A stretch of DNA of 64,000 nt from the NCBI RefSeq assembly GCF_040549525.1, contig NZ_JBEPTM010000005.1, positions 124,001-188,000 on the forward strand, read 5' to 3'. The translations under genes were made by a program, and so were the position numbers. Shown here one piece after another: positions 25,152 to 34,494 of the stretch. The notes below the pieces were generated by a model. The model saw only the letters and a program-made list of their open reading frames with translations, made no database searches and had not been told where the DNA came from. Positions within the stretch are counted from its first letter, which is position 1; every line of letters starts with the position of its first letter. The DNA comes from Lacisediminihabitans sp040549525 (GTDB taxonomy: Bacteria; Actinomycetota; Actinomycetes; Actinomycetales; Microbacteriaceae).

Positions 25152-26009
25152 TCAGCGCCCGGGACGGGAACCGGTCGTCTCCAGGATCTCGTCCTCCACC
25201 TCGCTGTCGCTGCGCGGCCTGGTGAGCTTCTTGCGCTCGCGCACCTCGGCACGCTCCTGCTCCTCCGGGTCGTCGGCATTCCTCATCCGATATTCCTGGC
25301 GGATCGCGTACCAGAGCCCGAAGAACGCCATGACCCCGAAGATGATCCACTGGATGGCGTAGGAGATGTGCAGTCCCTCGTCGAGTTGGGGCTGCGGCAT
25401 CGCGGTCGGCCGGGTCGCCGCCGCGGGACTCTCCGACACCATCAGACCGTAGGCGCCCGTGTAGGTGGGTTTGCCCACGAGCTTCTGCACGTCGGGCAGG
25501 TGGATCGTGGCCAGCTCGCCGGGGGTGTCCGAACGGCCGCTCAGGGTCGGTTCGCCCGCCTGCAGCCGCACCACCACGGTGACCGTGCCGCTTCTCGGTG
25601 AGGGGATGCTGTCGGGCCGGTCCTGCTTATTGCCGATCGGCACGTAGCCGCGGTCCACGACGAAGACTGTGCCGTCCGGGAGCTGAAGCGGATCGAGCAC
25701 CTCGAACCCGGGCTGTCCGTTCAGCGGACGATTGCGCACGAGAACCTGGGCCTCCGCGAGATAGGTCCCGGTGACCGTTACCTGCTTCCACTGCTGCCTC
25801 GGAGAATAGGAACTGCGGGTGGGAAGGGCCGATTCGAGCGGCACCGGGGTGCTGTGGTAGTTGCGATCGACGAGTTCGTTGGCGCTCCGCGTCTCGTTGA
25901 GCCGGGCGACCTGCCACTGTGAGAGCCCGACGCAGACCGCGGCGAACACCACGGCGAGAGCGAGATAGCCGAACCATCGTCGGCTGATCGCGAACCTCCA
26001 GCGGTTCAC
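25152..26009 (-). CDS. SURF1 family cytochrome oxidase biogenesis protein
   Basis: 285-residue membrane protein with two helices, near residues 12-32 and 217-237, flanking an outer domain, the SURF1 layout. Family motifs seen are QWQVARLNE after helix 1, NRPLNGQPGFEVLDPLQL in the middle, and HISYAIQWIIFGVMAF in helix 2. SURF1 helps assemble heme a/a3 oxidase, matching ctaB and ctaA nearby. A charged C-terminal tail (about 45 residues, Glu/Arg-rich) is an actinobacterial addition. Its start overlaps the upstream small gene's stop (26006-26009), so the two are coupled. Confidence 0.9.
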   Translation of the reverse strand: MNRWRFAISRRWFGYLALAVVFAAVCVGLSQWQVARLNETRSANELVDRNYHSTPVPLESALPTRSSYSPRQQWKQVTVTGTYLAEAQVLVRNRPLNGQPGFEVLDPLQLPDGTVFVVDRGYVPIGNKQDRPDSIPSPRSGTVTVVVRLQAGEPTLSGRSDTPGELATIHLPDVQKLVGKPTYTGAYGLMVSESPAAATRPTAMPQPQLDEGLHISYAIQWIIFGVMAFFGLWYAIRQEYRMRNADDPEEQERAEVRERKKLTRPRSDSEVEDEILETTGSRPGR

Positions 26010-26290
26010 GGCAGCGCGGTCTCGGGTGCGATTACCGAAGAGGAAACGTCTGTTGTGACGTCGGGAAGCCGGTCGAGCGGCTCATCGAGCGCGGTGACGA
26101 CGACCGGGAAGTCCCGGGCTTCGAGATAGTCGTGCAGATAGTCGCGGTGCTCATCGCACGCCAGCCAGATCTTGACGCGCTCCGGCCCGTGAATGCGCGG
26201 GTTGCGCCAGTTGATGTTCCACCCGGCGGGGTTCGAACAGTTCGCCCGAGAGCAGGTCTGCCCCTCGGATCCGCTCCCGAAACCGATCAT
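26006..26290 (-). CDS. Small cysteine-containing protein, function unknown
   Basis: 94 residues, beginning MIGFGSGSEGQTCSRANCSN. Two cysteines in C-x4-C, a third in WLACDEHRDYL with a nearby histidine, suggest a zinc-knuckle-like fold. The WNINWRNPRIHGPERVKIWLAC core resembles a short conserved actinobacterial family that databases sometimes mislabel as acetone carboxylase; there is no carboxylase domain here. ATG 26290 is preferred; the open frame upstream to 26488 overlaps DUF3099 in another frame. It is sandwiched between DUF3099 and SURF1 and shares an overlap with SURF1, hinting at a role linked to respiration, but this is inference. Confidence 0.75.
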   Translation of the reverse strand: MIGFGSGSEGQTCSRANCSNPAGWNINWRNPRIHGPERVKIWLACDEHRDYLHDYLEARDFPVVVTALDEPLDRLPDVTTDVSSSVIAPETALP

Positions 26291-26301
26291 CGGCGCGCCG
26301 G

Positions 26302-26595
26302 TCACCGGGCGTCGGGGCCGGGAACGTCGGGCGCGCGGCGGACGAGCGCGCCCGGTCGCAGCACCTCGGCGGCAGGCTTCGAGATGCTCGCGTTGGCGAG
26401 CACGACGGCGATGTAGGGCAGAACGATCGCCCCGACAGCCGGAAGGAGTCGCCACCAGCCCGGCACGACGAGGCAGAGCAGGATGCACACGGTGCGAATG
26501 CTCATCGCGACCGTGTACTGGATCATGCGGCTGCGCCGATCGTCCTGAGGAGACCGGGGGAGTGAGGTGATCGACTGCTGCTGCTGTTTAGCCAT
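26302..26595 (-). CDS. DUF3099 membrane protein
   Basis: 97 residues with the DUF3099 signature QSITSLPRSPQDDRRSRMIQYTVAMSIRT (shown here in parts: QSITSLPRSP, then DDRRSRMIQY) followed by two hydrophobic helices. The family is actinobacterial and of unknown function. ATG 26595 is used; a TTG at 26607 would add four residues. It diverges from fabG, a neighbourhood also seen in other actinobacteria. The last 20 residues are Arg/Pro-rich and presumably cytosolic. Confidence 0.82.
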   Translation of the reverse strand: MAKQQQQSITSLPRSPQDDRRSRMIQYTVAMSIRTVCILLCLVVPGWWRLLPAVGAIVLPYIAVVLANASISKPAAEVLRPGALVRRAPDVPGPDAR

Positions 26596-26709
26596 GGTGT
26601 GAATCAAGCCTACGGCTAAGATTGCGGGAGTTTGCCTGCGCCCGGCATACGCTCAGGGGGCGTTGAGGAAAGCGTGAAACCCGGCAGAACCAGCGAGAGT
26701 GAGAGAGCG

Positions 26710-27432
26710 ATGACCAGCTCCGAATTCGTCCCCCGTACCGTGCTCGTGACCGGGGGGAACCGGGGTATCGGCTTTGCCATCGCCGCCGAATTCGTGTCCC
26801 TCGGGCACCGTGTCGCGGTCACCGCACGCTCCGGCGAGGGTCCGGTCGGCGCACTGACGGTGCGCGCGGATGTCACGGACTCGGCCTCGGTCGATGCCGC
26901 GTTCACCGAGATCGAATCCGCCCTCGGCGCTGTCGAGATCCTCGTCGCCAATGCCGGGATCACGAGGGACACCCTCCTGCTCCGGATGACGGAAGACGAC
27001 TTCACGTCGGTGATCGACACGAACCTCTCCGGCGCATTCCGCGTGGTGAAGCGGGCCTCCAAGGGAATGCTCAAGGCTCGCTACGGGCGCATCGTTCTCG
27101 TCTCGAGCGTCGTCGGACTTCTCGGGTCCGCCGGGCAGGTGAACTACTCCGCGTCCAAGAGCGGCCTGATCGGCCTGGCCCGATCGGTCACCCGCGAGCT
27201 GGGCGCGCGCGGGATCACCGCCAACGTGATCGCACCCGGGTTCATCGAGACCGACATGACGGCGGAACTGCCGGAAGCGCAGCAGGAGACCTACAAGAAG
27301 TCGATTCCGGCGGGCCGCTTCGCCAGCGCAGAGGAGGTCGCCCGGGTGGTGGCCTGGATCGCGGGAGAGGATGCCGGTTACATCTCCGGTGCGGTCATCC
27401 CCGTCGACGGCGGCCTCGGCATGGGGCACTGA
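26710..27432 (+). CDS. fabG: 3-oxoacyl-[acyl-carrier-protein] reductase FabG
   Basis: Short-chain dehydrogenase reducing beta-ketoacyl-ACP in fatty-acid synthesis. The 240-residue form shows the cofactor loop TGGNRGIG near residue 14, NAG near 84, and catalytic S/Y/K in VSSVVGLLG and YSASKSG; the C-terminus YISGAVIPVDGGLGMGH is typical FabG. N-terminal likeness to mycobacterial FabG1/MabA is evident. ATG 26710 is listed, but GTG 26674 has a better ribosome site (GAGGA, 26665-26669) and would add 12 residues. In mycobacteria inhA follows; here the next gene is serB on the other strand. Confidence 0.92.
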   Translation: MTSSEFVPRTVLVTGGNRGIGFAIAAEFVSLGHRVAVTARSGEGPVGALTVRADVTDSASVDAAFTEIESALGAVEILVANAGITRDTLLLRMTEDDFTSVIDTNLSGAFRVVKRASKGMLKARYGRIVLVSSVVGLLGSAGQVNYSASKSGLIGLARSVTRELGARGITANVIAPGFIETDMTAELPEAQQETYKKSIPAGRFASAEEVARVVAWIAGEDAGYISGAVIPVDGGLGMGH

Positions 27433-27461
27433 CCGCCCCGGATACCGGCTCCGCGCGGAGT

Positions 27462-28100
27462 TCAGCCGCGCAATCCGAGGAGCGGAAGCAGCTGGCTGAG
27501 ATCCCGCACATCCATCAGCACGTCCGCCTCATCGCGAACCGGCGCCTTTGCGTCGAAGCCCACGGCGAGTCCCGTGATAGCCATCATCTGCAGGTCATTC
27601 GCCCCGTCTCCGACGGCGACCGTCTGCGCCATCGGAACCCCGAAGTCCGCGGCCCACTCGATGAGGGTGTCGGCTTTCGCCGTGCCATCGATGATGGGTC
27701 CGACCAATTCGCCGGTGAGGACCCCGTCGACGACCTCGAGACGGTTGGCCCTCCAGTAGTCCAGACCGAGCTGGGCCGCGACCGGATCGATGATCTCGTG
27801 GAATCCTCCCGAGACGACGGCGACACGGCCGCCCGCAGCGCGCACGCCGGCGATCATCTCCGGCACTCCCGGCGTGATGCGCACGAGCCGACCGACTTCA
27901 CTGAAGACCGACTCCGGCAGTCCCGCGAGCGTCGCAACCCGGGCGCGGAGGCTCTCTTCGAAGTCCACCTCGCCGTTCATGGCGCGCGCCGTGATCTGCG
28001 CGACAGCCACGCCGGACCCCGCGGCATCGGCCAGGAGATCGATCACCTCGTTTTCGATGAGGGTGGAATCGACATCGAGAACGACGAGAAAGCGGGGCAT
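27462..28100 (-). CDS. serB: Phosphoserine phosphatase SerB
   Basis: Last step of serine synthesis, dephosphorylating phosphoserine. The 212-residue HAD-family protein has motif I DVDST (nucleophile D9), motif II SGGF near 96, and motif III/IV GDGANDLQMM near 164. It corresponds to the catalytic domain only; the N-terminal ACT domains found in mycobacterial SerB2 are absent. It lies 49 bp after glgC on the same strand and may be co-transcribed, without obvious metabolic link. Confidence 0.9.
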   Translation of the reverse strand: MPRFLVVLDVDSTLIENEVIDLLADAAGSGVAVAQITARAMNGEVDFEESLRARVATLAGLPESVFSEVGRLVRITPGVPEMIAGVRAAGGRVAVVSGGFHEIIDPVAAQLGLDYWRANRLEVVDGVLTGELVGPIIDGTAKADTLIEWAADFGVPMAQTVAVGDGANDLQMMAITGLAVGFDAKAPVRDEADVLMDVRDLSQLLPLLGLRG

Positions 28101-28149
28101 CGGGACCTACCGTTCGTTAGGGGGAAGGCAACCGTCGAGCCCGCGCCGG

Positions 28150-29388
28150 TCAGCTGACCGTTACGCCCTTGCCGACAACGGTGATGCCGGAGTCCGTCAC
28201 CGTGAATCCGCGGGCCCGGTCGGCCTCGGCATCCACCCCGACGGTCGCGCCAGCGTTGACGACGACTTCCTTGTCGAGGATAGCGCGGCGCACCACGGCA
28301 TCCGGGCCGATGCGCACCCGGTCGAAGACGATCGAATCGATCACCTGCGCGCCCGACTCGATGATCGCCCAGGGTCCGAGCACGCTGCGCTCGATATGGG
28401 CCCCGGAGAGCAGTGAGCCGAGCGACACGATCGAATCGATCGTGGTGCCGAGGTTGCCCTTGGAGTCGCGCACGAACTTGGCCGGCGGGGAATTGAGCTG
28501 CTGGCTGAAGATCGGCCATTCGCTGTTGTAGAGGTTGAAGATCGGCAGCGCGGAGATCAGGTCCTGGTGGGCATCGAAGAATGACTCGATCGTTCCGACA
28601 TCCCGCCAGTAATAGCGGTCACGGTCTGTCGCCCCCGGCACTTCATTTCGATTCAGGTCGTACACGGCGGCATCGCCTCGCGACACGAAGTCGGGCACGA
28701 TGTCGCCCCCCATGTCGTGATTGGAGGTGGTGAGCTCTCCATCGCGCAGCACCGCGTCGATGAGGATGTCGGCATCGAAGATGTAGTTGCCCATCGAGGC
28801 GAGCACCTCATTGGGGGAGTCCGCGAGGCCCACCGCGTTCTTCGGCTTCTCGAGGAACTGCGCGATGCGGGTCGGATCCTCCGGATCGAGCTCGATCACA
28901 CCGAACTGGTCGGCGAGCGAGATCGGCTGGCGAATGGCCGCCACGGTGACCCCGGCGCCCGAGGCGATGTGCGCCTCGATCATCTGGCTGAAGTCCATGC
29001 GATAGACGTGGTCGGCGCCGACGACGACGACGATGTCGGGCTTCTCGTCGCGCAGCAGGTTGAGGCTCTGAAGGATGGCGTCGGCCGATCCCGCGAACCA
29101 CCGCTTGCCCAGGCGCTGCTGCGCGGGCACGGATGCGACATAGGACGCGGTGATCCCGTCGAGGCGCCAGGTCTGCGACACGTGACGGTCGAGGCTGTGC
29201 GACTTGTACTGGGTCAGCACGACGATCTGCCGCAGACCGGAGTTGATGAGGTTCGACAGGGCGAAGTCGATCAACCGGTAATTTCCGCCGAACGGAACTG
29301 CCGGCTTCGCGCGGTCAGCGGTGAGCGGCATGAGGCGCTTGCCCTCTCCGCCGGCGAGAACAATGCCAAAGATCTTCTTCGATGCCAT
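28150..29388 (-). CDS. glgC: Glucose-1-phosphate adenylyltransferase
   Basis: Makes ADP-glucose from glucose 1-phosphate and ATP, the committed step for bacterial alpha-glucan. The 412-residue protein has the nucleotide loop GIVLAGGEGKRLMPLT near residue 7, KPAVPFGGNYRLIDF near 28, the GTADAI-like SADAILQSL, and the C-terminal left-handed beta-helix repeats. It diverges from glgA with only 62 bp between starts, as in mycobacteria (Rv1213/Rv1212c). Its promoter predicts a leaderless message (see 29395-29423). Confidence 0.97.
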   Translation of the reverse strand: MASKKIFGIVLAGGEGKRLMPLTADRAKPAVPFGGNYRLIDFALSNLINSGLRQIVVLTQYKSHSLDRHVSQTWRLDGITASYVASVPAQQRLGKRWFAGSADAILQSLNLLRDEKPDIVVVVGADHVYRMDFSQMIEAHIASGAGVTVAAIRQPISLADQFGVIELDPEDPTRIAQFLEKPKNAVGLADSPNEVLASMGNYIFDADILIDAVLRDGELTTSNHDMGGDIVPDFVSRGDAAVYDLNRNEVPGATDRDRYYWRDVGTIESFFDAHQDLISALPIFNLYNSEWPIFSQQLNSPPAKFVRDSKGNLGTTIDSIVSLGSLLSGAHIERSVLGPWAIIESGAQVIDSIVFDRVRIGPDAVVRRAILDKEVVVNAGATVGVDAEADRARGFTVTDSGITVVGKGVTVS

Positions 29389-29394
29389 GTGACA

Positions 29395-29423
29395 ACAGTA
29401 GAGGACCGATCGCGATGCGTCAG
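29395..29423 (-). promoter_or_regulatory. glgC promoter, leaderless
   Basis: Minus strand: -35 CTGACG (29423-29418), 17-bp spacer, -10 TACTGT (29400-29395), then 6 nt to ATG 29388. This is the most complete of the leaderless promoters in the window. It overlaps the region used by glgA. Confidence 0.65.
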
Positions 29424-29437
29424 TGCGCGAACCGCGC

Positions 29438-29443
29438 TAGCGT
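29438..29443 (+). promoter_or_regulatory. -10 TAGCGT, leaderless start of glgA
   Basis: TAGCGT lies 7 nt before the GTG start at 29451; no Shine-Dalgarno is present. glgC and glgA promoters share the same 62-bp spacer and so may compete or be co-regulated. Confidence 0.55.
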
Positions 29444-29450
29444 TTCCCCT

Positions 29451-30632
29451 GTGAGAGTCGATCTGATTACCAGGGAATACCCGCCGGAGATCTACGGCGG
29501 GGCCGGTGTGCACGTCACCGAGCTCGTGAAGGCCCTCCGTCTCGACATCGATGTCGTGGTGCGCGCCTTCGGCAAGCCGAGGGAAGAGGCTGACGTCTAC
29601 TCCTACGACGTGCCCCCGGGACTCGCCCACGCGAATCCGTCCCTCGCCACGCTGGGTGTCGACCTCGAGATCGCCCAGGACGTCGCCGGAGCCGACCTGG
29701 TGCATTCGCACACCTGGTACGCCAACGGTGCCGGTCACATCGCCCAGTTGCTTCACGGTATCCCCCACGTGGTCACCGCCCATAGCCTCGAGCCGCTTCG
29801 CCCGTGGAAGGCCGAGCAGCTCGGCGGCGGCTATCGCGTCTCGAGCTGGATCGAGCGGGACGCCTTCACGTCCGCGGATGCCGTCATCGCCGTGAGCCAT
29901 GGGATGCGACGAGACATCCTCCGCTCCTATCCGACGCTGGACGAGACGAAAGTCTCCGTGGTGCACAACGGCATCGACCTCGAGTCGTGGCATCCGGTGC
30001 GGGATGGCGACCTGGTCCGTTCCCTCGGGATGGATCCCGACCGACCCTCCGTGGTCTTCGTGGGTCGGATCACCCGCCAGAAGGGTCTACCCTACCTTCT
30101 TCGCGCGGCGGCATTGCTTCCCCCGGAGGTGCAGCTTGTGCTCTGCGCCGGAGCCCCCGACACCGCGGAGATCATGGCCGAGGTTCGTGCGGGAGTCGCC
30201 GAACTGCAGAAGACCCGCACCGGGGTCATCTGGGTCGAGGAGATGCTGAGCCGCCACGACCTCTCGGCGGTGCTCACCGCGGCGACGACATTCGTCTGCC
30301 CCTCCATCTATGAGCCACTCGGCATCGTCAACCTCGAGGCAATGGCCTGCGGCGCAGCGGTGGTCGGCACGGCCACCGGGGGCATCCCCGAGGTCATCGA
30401 CGACGGGGTGACGGGTCGCCTGGTGCCGATCGCGCAGGCGGAGGATGGCACGGGCACGCCGCTCGATCCTGACCGGTACGTCGCCGATCTCGCGCGGGCA
30501 CTCACGGAGGTCGTGAGCGATCCCGAATCCGCCCGGCGGATGGGTGAGGCCGGTCGGCTTCGCGCCGAACGCGACTTCGGCTGGGACCGCATCTCGAAGA
30601 GGACCCAGGAGATCTACCGCTCGCTGCTCTGA
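29451..30632 (+). CDS. glgA: Actinobacterial glycogen synthase/GlgM-type alpha-glucosyltransferase
   Basis: 393-residue GT-B enzyme: N-terminal ITREYPPEIYGGAGVHV, the VTAHSLEPLRPWK segment, and in the C-terminal half VGRITRQKGL plus the donor motif PSIYEPLGIVNLEAMACG with the E-x7-E pair. This is the actinobacterial subfamily annotated GlgA; its mycobacterial member GlgM makes maltose 1-phosphate from ADP-glucose and glucose 1-phosphate for the GlgE pathway. Which product this one makes is not decidable here, but treS nearby favours the GlgE context. GTG 29451 is chosen from the family N-terminus; the frame is open to 29382. Confidence 0.93.
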   Translation: MRVDLITREYPPEIYGGAGVHVTELVKALRLDIDVVVRAFGKPREEADVYSYDVPPGLAHANPSLATLGVDLEIAQDVAGADLVHSHTWYANGAGHIAQLLHGIPHVVTAHSLEPLRPWKAEQLGGGYRVSSWIERDAFTSADAVIAVSHGMRRDILRSYPTLDETKVSVVHNGIDLESWHPVRDGDLVRSLGMDPDRPSVVFVGRITRQKGLPYLLRAAALLPPEVQLVLCAGAPDTAEIMAEVRAGVAELQKTRTGVIWVEEMLSRHDLSAVLTAATTFVCPSIYEPLGIVNLEAMACGAAVVGTATGGIPEVIDDGVTGRLVPIAQAEDGTGTPLDPDRYVADLARALTEVVSDPESARRMGEAGRLRAERDFGWDRISKRTQEIYRSLL

Positions 30633-30699
30633 CCCGCTCGCTGCCCACAGCCCTGGCGCTCACACTGTGGCGCTGCCGGGAATGGTCCGGCGGCGAAGG

Positions 30700-30705
30700 T
30701 AGGGT
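30700..30705 (+). promoter_or_regulatory. -10 TAGGGT, leaderless start of ABC ATPase gene
   Basis: TAGGGT is 6 nt before ATG 30712. The GAGG inside the 6-nt gap is too close to the start to act as a ribosome site. Confidence 0.55.
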
Positions 30706-30711
30706 TGAGGC

Positions 30712-31503
30712 ATGGCCAGCGTTCTCCAGCTTTCCGACGTCTCCGTCGTCCGAGAAGGCAACCACATCCTCGATTCCGTCAACTGGACAGTGGAGGACGA
30801 CCAGCGCTGGGTCATCCTCGGGCCCAACGGCGCGGGCAAGACCACTCTCCTGCAGCTGGCGTCGGCGATGATCCACCCCAGTTCCGGAATCGTGAAGATC
30901 CTGGATGTCACGCTCGGTCGCACCGACGTGTTCGACCTGAGGCCCCGCATCGGATTCGCGTCCACCGCGATGGCTCGACGCATCCCCGCCACCGAGCGGG
31001 TGCTGGATGTCGTCCTCACCGCCGCGTACGCCGTCGCGGGCCGCTGGAACGAAGACTACGAAGACATCGACATACGCCGCGCCCAGCGGGTGCTCGCCGA
31101 GTGGAAGCTCGACCACCTCGAGGACCGCCGGTTCGGGCAGCTGAGCGATGGGGAGCAGAAGCGGGTGCAGATCGCCCGCTCCGTGATGACAGACCCAGAG
31201 CTCCTGCTGCTCGACGAGCCGGCCGCCAGCCTCGACCTCGGCGCTCGGGAGGAGCTTCTCGAGTTGCTCGGTGGCTATGCACGAGCCGAACAGGCTCCGG
31301 CGATCGTGATGGTCACCCACCACGTGGAGGAGATCCCCCTGGGCTTCGGCCATGCGCTGCTGCTGTCCCACGGACGCATCACCGCCGCGGGCCCGATTGG
31401 CGAGGTGATCACCTCGGAAAAGCTGACCGAGGCCTTCGGACTCGACCTCCAGGTGGACGAGCGCGATGGTCGATTCACGGCACGCGCCGCGCATTCCTCC
31501 TAG
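30712..31503 (+). CDS. Orphan ABC transporter-type ATP-binding protein
   Basis: 263 residues, one ABC domain: Walker A GPNGAGKTT near residue 40, signature LSDGEQKRVQIARSV near 145, Walker B LLLLDEPAASLD near 164, switch histidine in MVTHHVEEI. The signature begins LSDGE instead of LSGGQ, a mild variant. No permease or binding-protein gene is adjacent; the next gene encodes a ribosomal protein. Similar lone ATPases related to the ModF/iron-chelate type are common in actinobacteria; substrate unknown. Confidence 0.85.
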   Translation: MASVLQLSDVSVVREGNHILDSVNWTVEDDQRWVILGPNGAGKTTLLQLASAMIHPSSGIVKILDVTLGRTDVFDLRPRIGFASTAMARRIPATERVLDVVLTAAYAVAGRWNEDYEDIDIRRAQRVLAEWKLDHLEDRRFGQLSDGEQKRVQIARSVMTDPELLLLDEPAASLDLGAREELLELLGGYARAEQAPAIVMVTHHVEEIPLGFGHALLLSHGRITAAGPIGEVITSEKLTEAFGLDLQVDERDGRFTARAAHSS

Positions 31504-31586
31504 GCCGCACCACTTCTGGTAATGTAAACCCTTGGCCCACGTGCCGACCTTTTCCCCTCACCCTTCTCAACACCTAGGAATCCACG

Positions 31587-31835
31587 ATGAAGACTGACAT
31601 CCACCCCGACTACAGCGCGGTTGTCTTCCGCGATCTCGCGAGCGGCGAGACCTTCCTCACCCGCTCGACCGTCAAGAGCGACAAGACGATCGACCTCGAC
31701 GGCGTGACCTACCCCGTCATCGACGTGGAGATCTCCTCCGCCTCGCACCCGTTCTACACGGGCAAGCAGCGCATCCTCGACAGCGCCGGACGCGTCGAGA
31801 AGTTCAACTCGCGCTACAAGGGCTTCGGCGCGTAG
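31587..31835 (+). CDS. rpmE2: 50S ribosomal protein L31 type B (zinc-free form)
   Basis: 82 residues starting MKTDIHPDYSAVVFRDLASG and ending FNSRYKGFGA, typical type B L31. It contains no cysteine, so the zinc ribbon of type A L31 is absent; such forms usually replace the zinc form during zinc shortage under Zur control. No Zur-like palindrome is evident in the 83-bp upstream spacer, which has TAATGT at 31520-31525 as the best -10. AGGAA lies 8-9 nt before ATG. A strong terminator follows. Confidence 0.95.
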   Translation: MKTDIHPDYSAVVFRDLASGETFLTRSTVKSDKTIDLDGVTYPVIDVEISSASHPFYTGKQRILDSAGRVEKFNSRYKGFGA

Positions 31836-31855
31836 CGAGCACCCTGTACTCATCG

Positions 31856-31889
31856 CAGAGGGCGACCGGCTTCGGCCGGTCGCCCTCTG
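31856..31889. terminator. Bidirectional-type hairpin terminator after rpmE2
   Basis: Perfect 15-bp stem: CAGAGGGCGACCGGC (31856-31870), TTCG loop (31871-31874), and its complement (31875-31889). It lies between convergent rpmE2 and the exonuclease gene. The U-run is weak, as often in high-GC genomes. Confidence 0.8.
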
Positions 31890-31913
31890 TCGTGTGAGCC
31901 GAGCAGCGCGGTT

Positions 31914-32651
31914 TCAGCGCTGCGGCCAGGCCCCGTCGGCGATGAAGGACGGGTCTTTGGTGCGGCGCATATAGTCCTGAAAGCTCGTGGCACTGTCGGC
32001 CGCCCAGGTCACCTGGTTGGTGTGCACGAGCCTCACGTCCTGCCCGAGCGTGTCGGAGTATTTGCGGGCGATGGCCTGGGCGACGCGCCCGGCCGCGACA
32101 GCATCCGCTTCCGCGTCGTGGGCGTCCATGAGCTCGACACCGTAATACTCCGCTGCCACCTCGAGGGTGCGTTTGCCCTTGCGGTATCGATCCATCGCAC
32201 GGTCGATCACCAGGGGATCGATGATGGGCAGCGGGTCGTCGAGAGGCTCGATGCCGTAGCGGAGGCACTCCCGGTTGAGAAGCGTGAGGTCGTAGGCGGC
32301 GTTGTAGATCACGATGGGGACGCCCTGAGCCAGAAGCGCGCGCAACACCGCGACGATCTCGGCGACGACCTCGGCGGCATCCCGACCCTCTGCTCGCGCT
32401 CTTTCGGTGGTGATGCCGTGCACCGCTGCTGCCTGCGCGGGGATCTCGATGCCGGGGTCGGCGAGCCAGGACACGCCCTTGGGCATGCCCTGGGCATCCA
32501 CGACTCCGACGTAAGCGGAGACGATGCGACTGGTGTCGGTGTCTATCCCCGTGGTCTCGAGGTCGAAAACGCCGAGGCGGTCGAACCATGTGCCGGCACT
32601 GTCGCCCGGGTCGCCCGCTGAAGCGTCGTCTTCGGCATCCGCCAGTGCCAC
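31914..32651 (-). CDS. DEDDh 3'-5' exonuclease (DNA polymerase III epsilon-like)
   Basis: 245 residues with an RNase-T/DnaQ-type exonuclease domain. Metal ligands are visible as VFDLETTGID (Exo I, D and E near residues 30-32), NAAYDLTLL (Exo II, near 115-121) and DAHDAEADAVA (Exo III, His and Asp near 178-185), so the DEDDh set is complete. It begins with GTG directly after the treS stop TAA and is probably co-transcribed with treS. It may be a proofreading-like or RNA/DNA repair nuclease; substrate unknown. An acidic 20-residue N-terminus precedes the domain. Confidence 0.88.
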   Translation of the reverse strand: MALADAEDDASAGDPGDSAGTWFDRLGVFDLETTGIDTDTSRIVSAYVGVVDAQGMPKGVSWLADPGIEIPAQAAAVHGITTERARAEGRDAAEVVAEIVAVLRALLAQGVPIVIYNAAYDLTLLNRECLRYGIEPLDDPLPIIDPLVIDRAMDRYRKGKRTLEVAAEYYGVELMDAHDAEADAVAAGRVAQAIARKYSDTLGQDVRLVHTNQVTWAADSATSFQDYMRRTKDPSFIADGAWPQR

Positions 32652-34376
<1,725 letters not shown>

Positions 34377-34481
34377 AGTGCTCCTCTCGAGAGCAGGGTA
34401 GGCATCGGAATCGACGTCGAGTTTTATCGAGCCCGTCAAGTCTAGGCGCGTGTGTGAAACGCCCGCGTAACTTCGTATCCG

Positions 34482-34487
34482 TAGAAT
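34482..34487 (+). promoter_or_regulatory. -10 TAGAAT, leaderless start of hydrolase gene
   Basis: TAGAAT is 7 nt before ATG 34495 with no ribosome site between. The flanking GTAGAATCGAG is identical to the sequence at 10985-10995 before the suf operon. Confidence 0.6.
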
Positions 34488-34494
34488 CGAGCCA

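Noticed and set aside
26006..26290. Acetone carboxylase
   Set aside because: The small protein lacks any carboxylase domain; that name is a database carry-over for this short family.
27449..27460. CTCCGCGCGGAG palindrome as terminator after fabG
   Set aside because: No loop is possible and no U-run follows; likely chance in GC-rich DNA.
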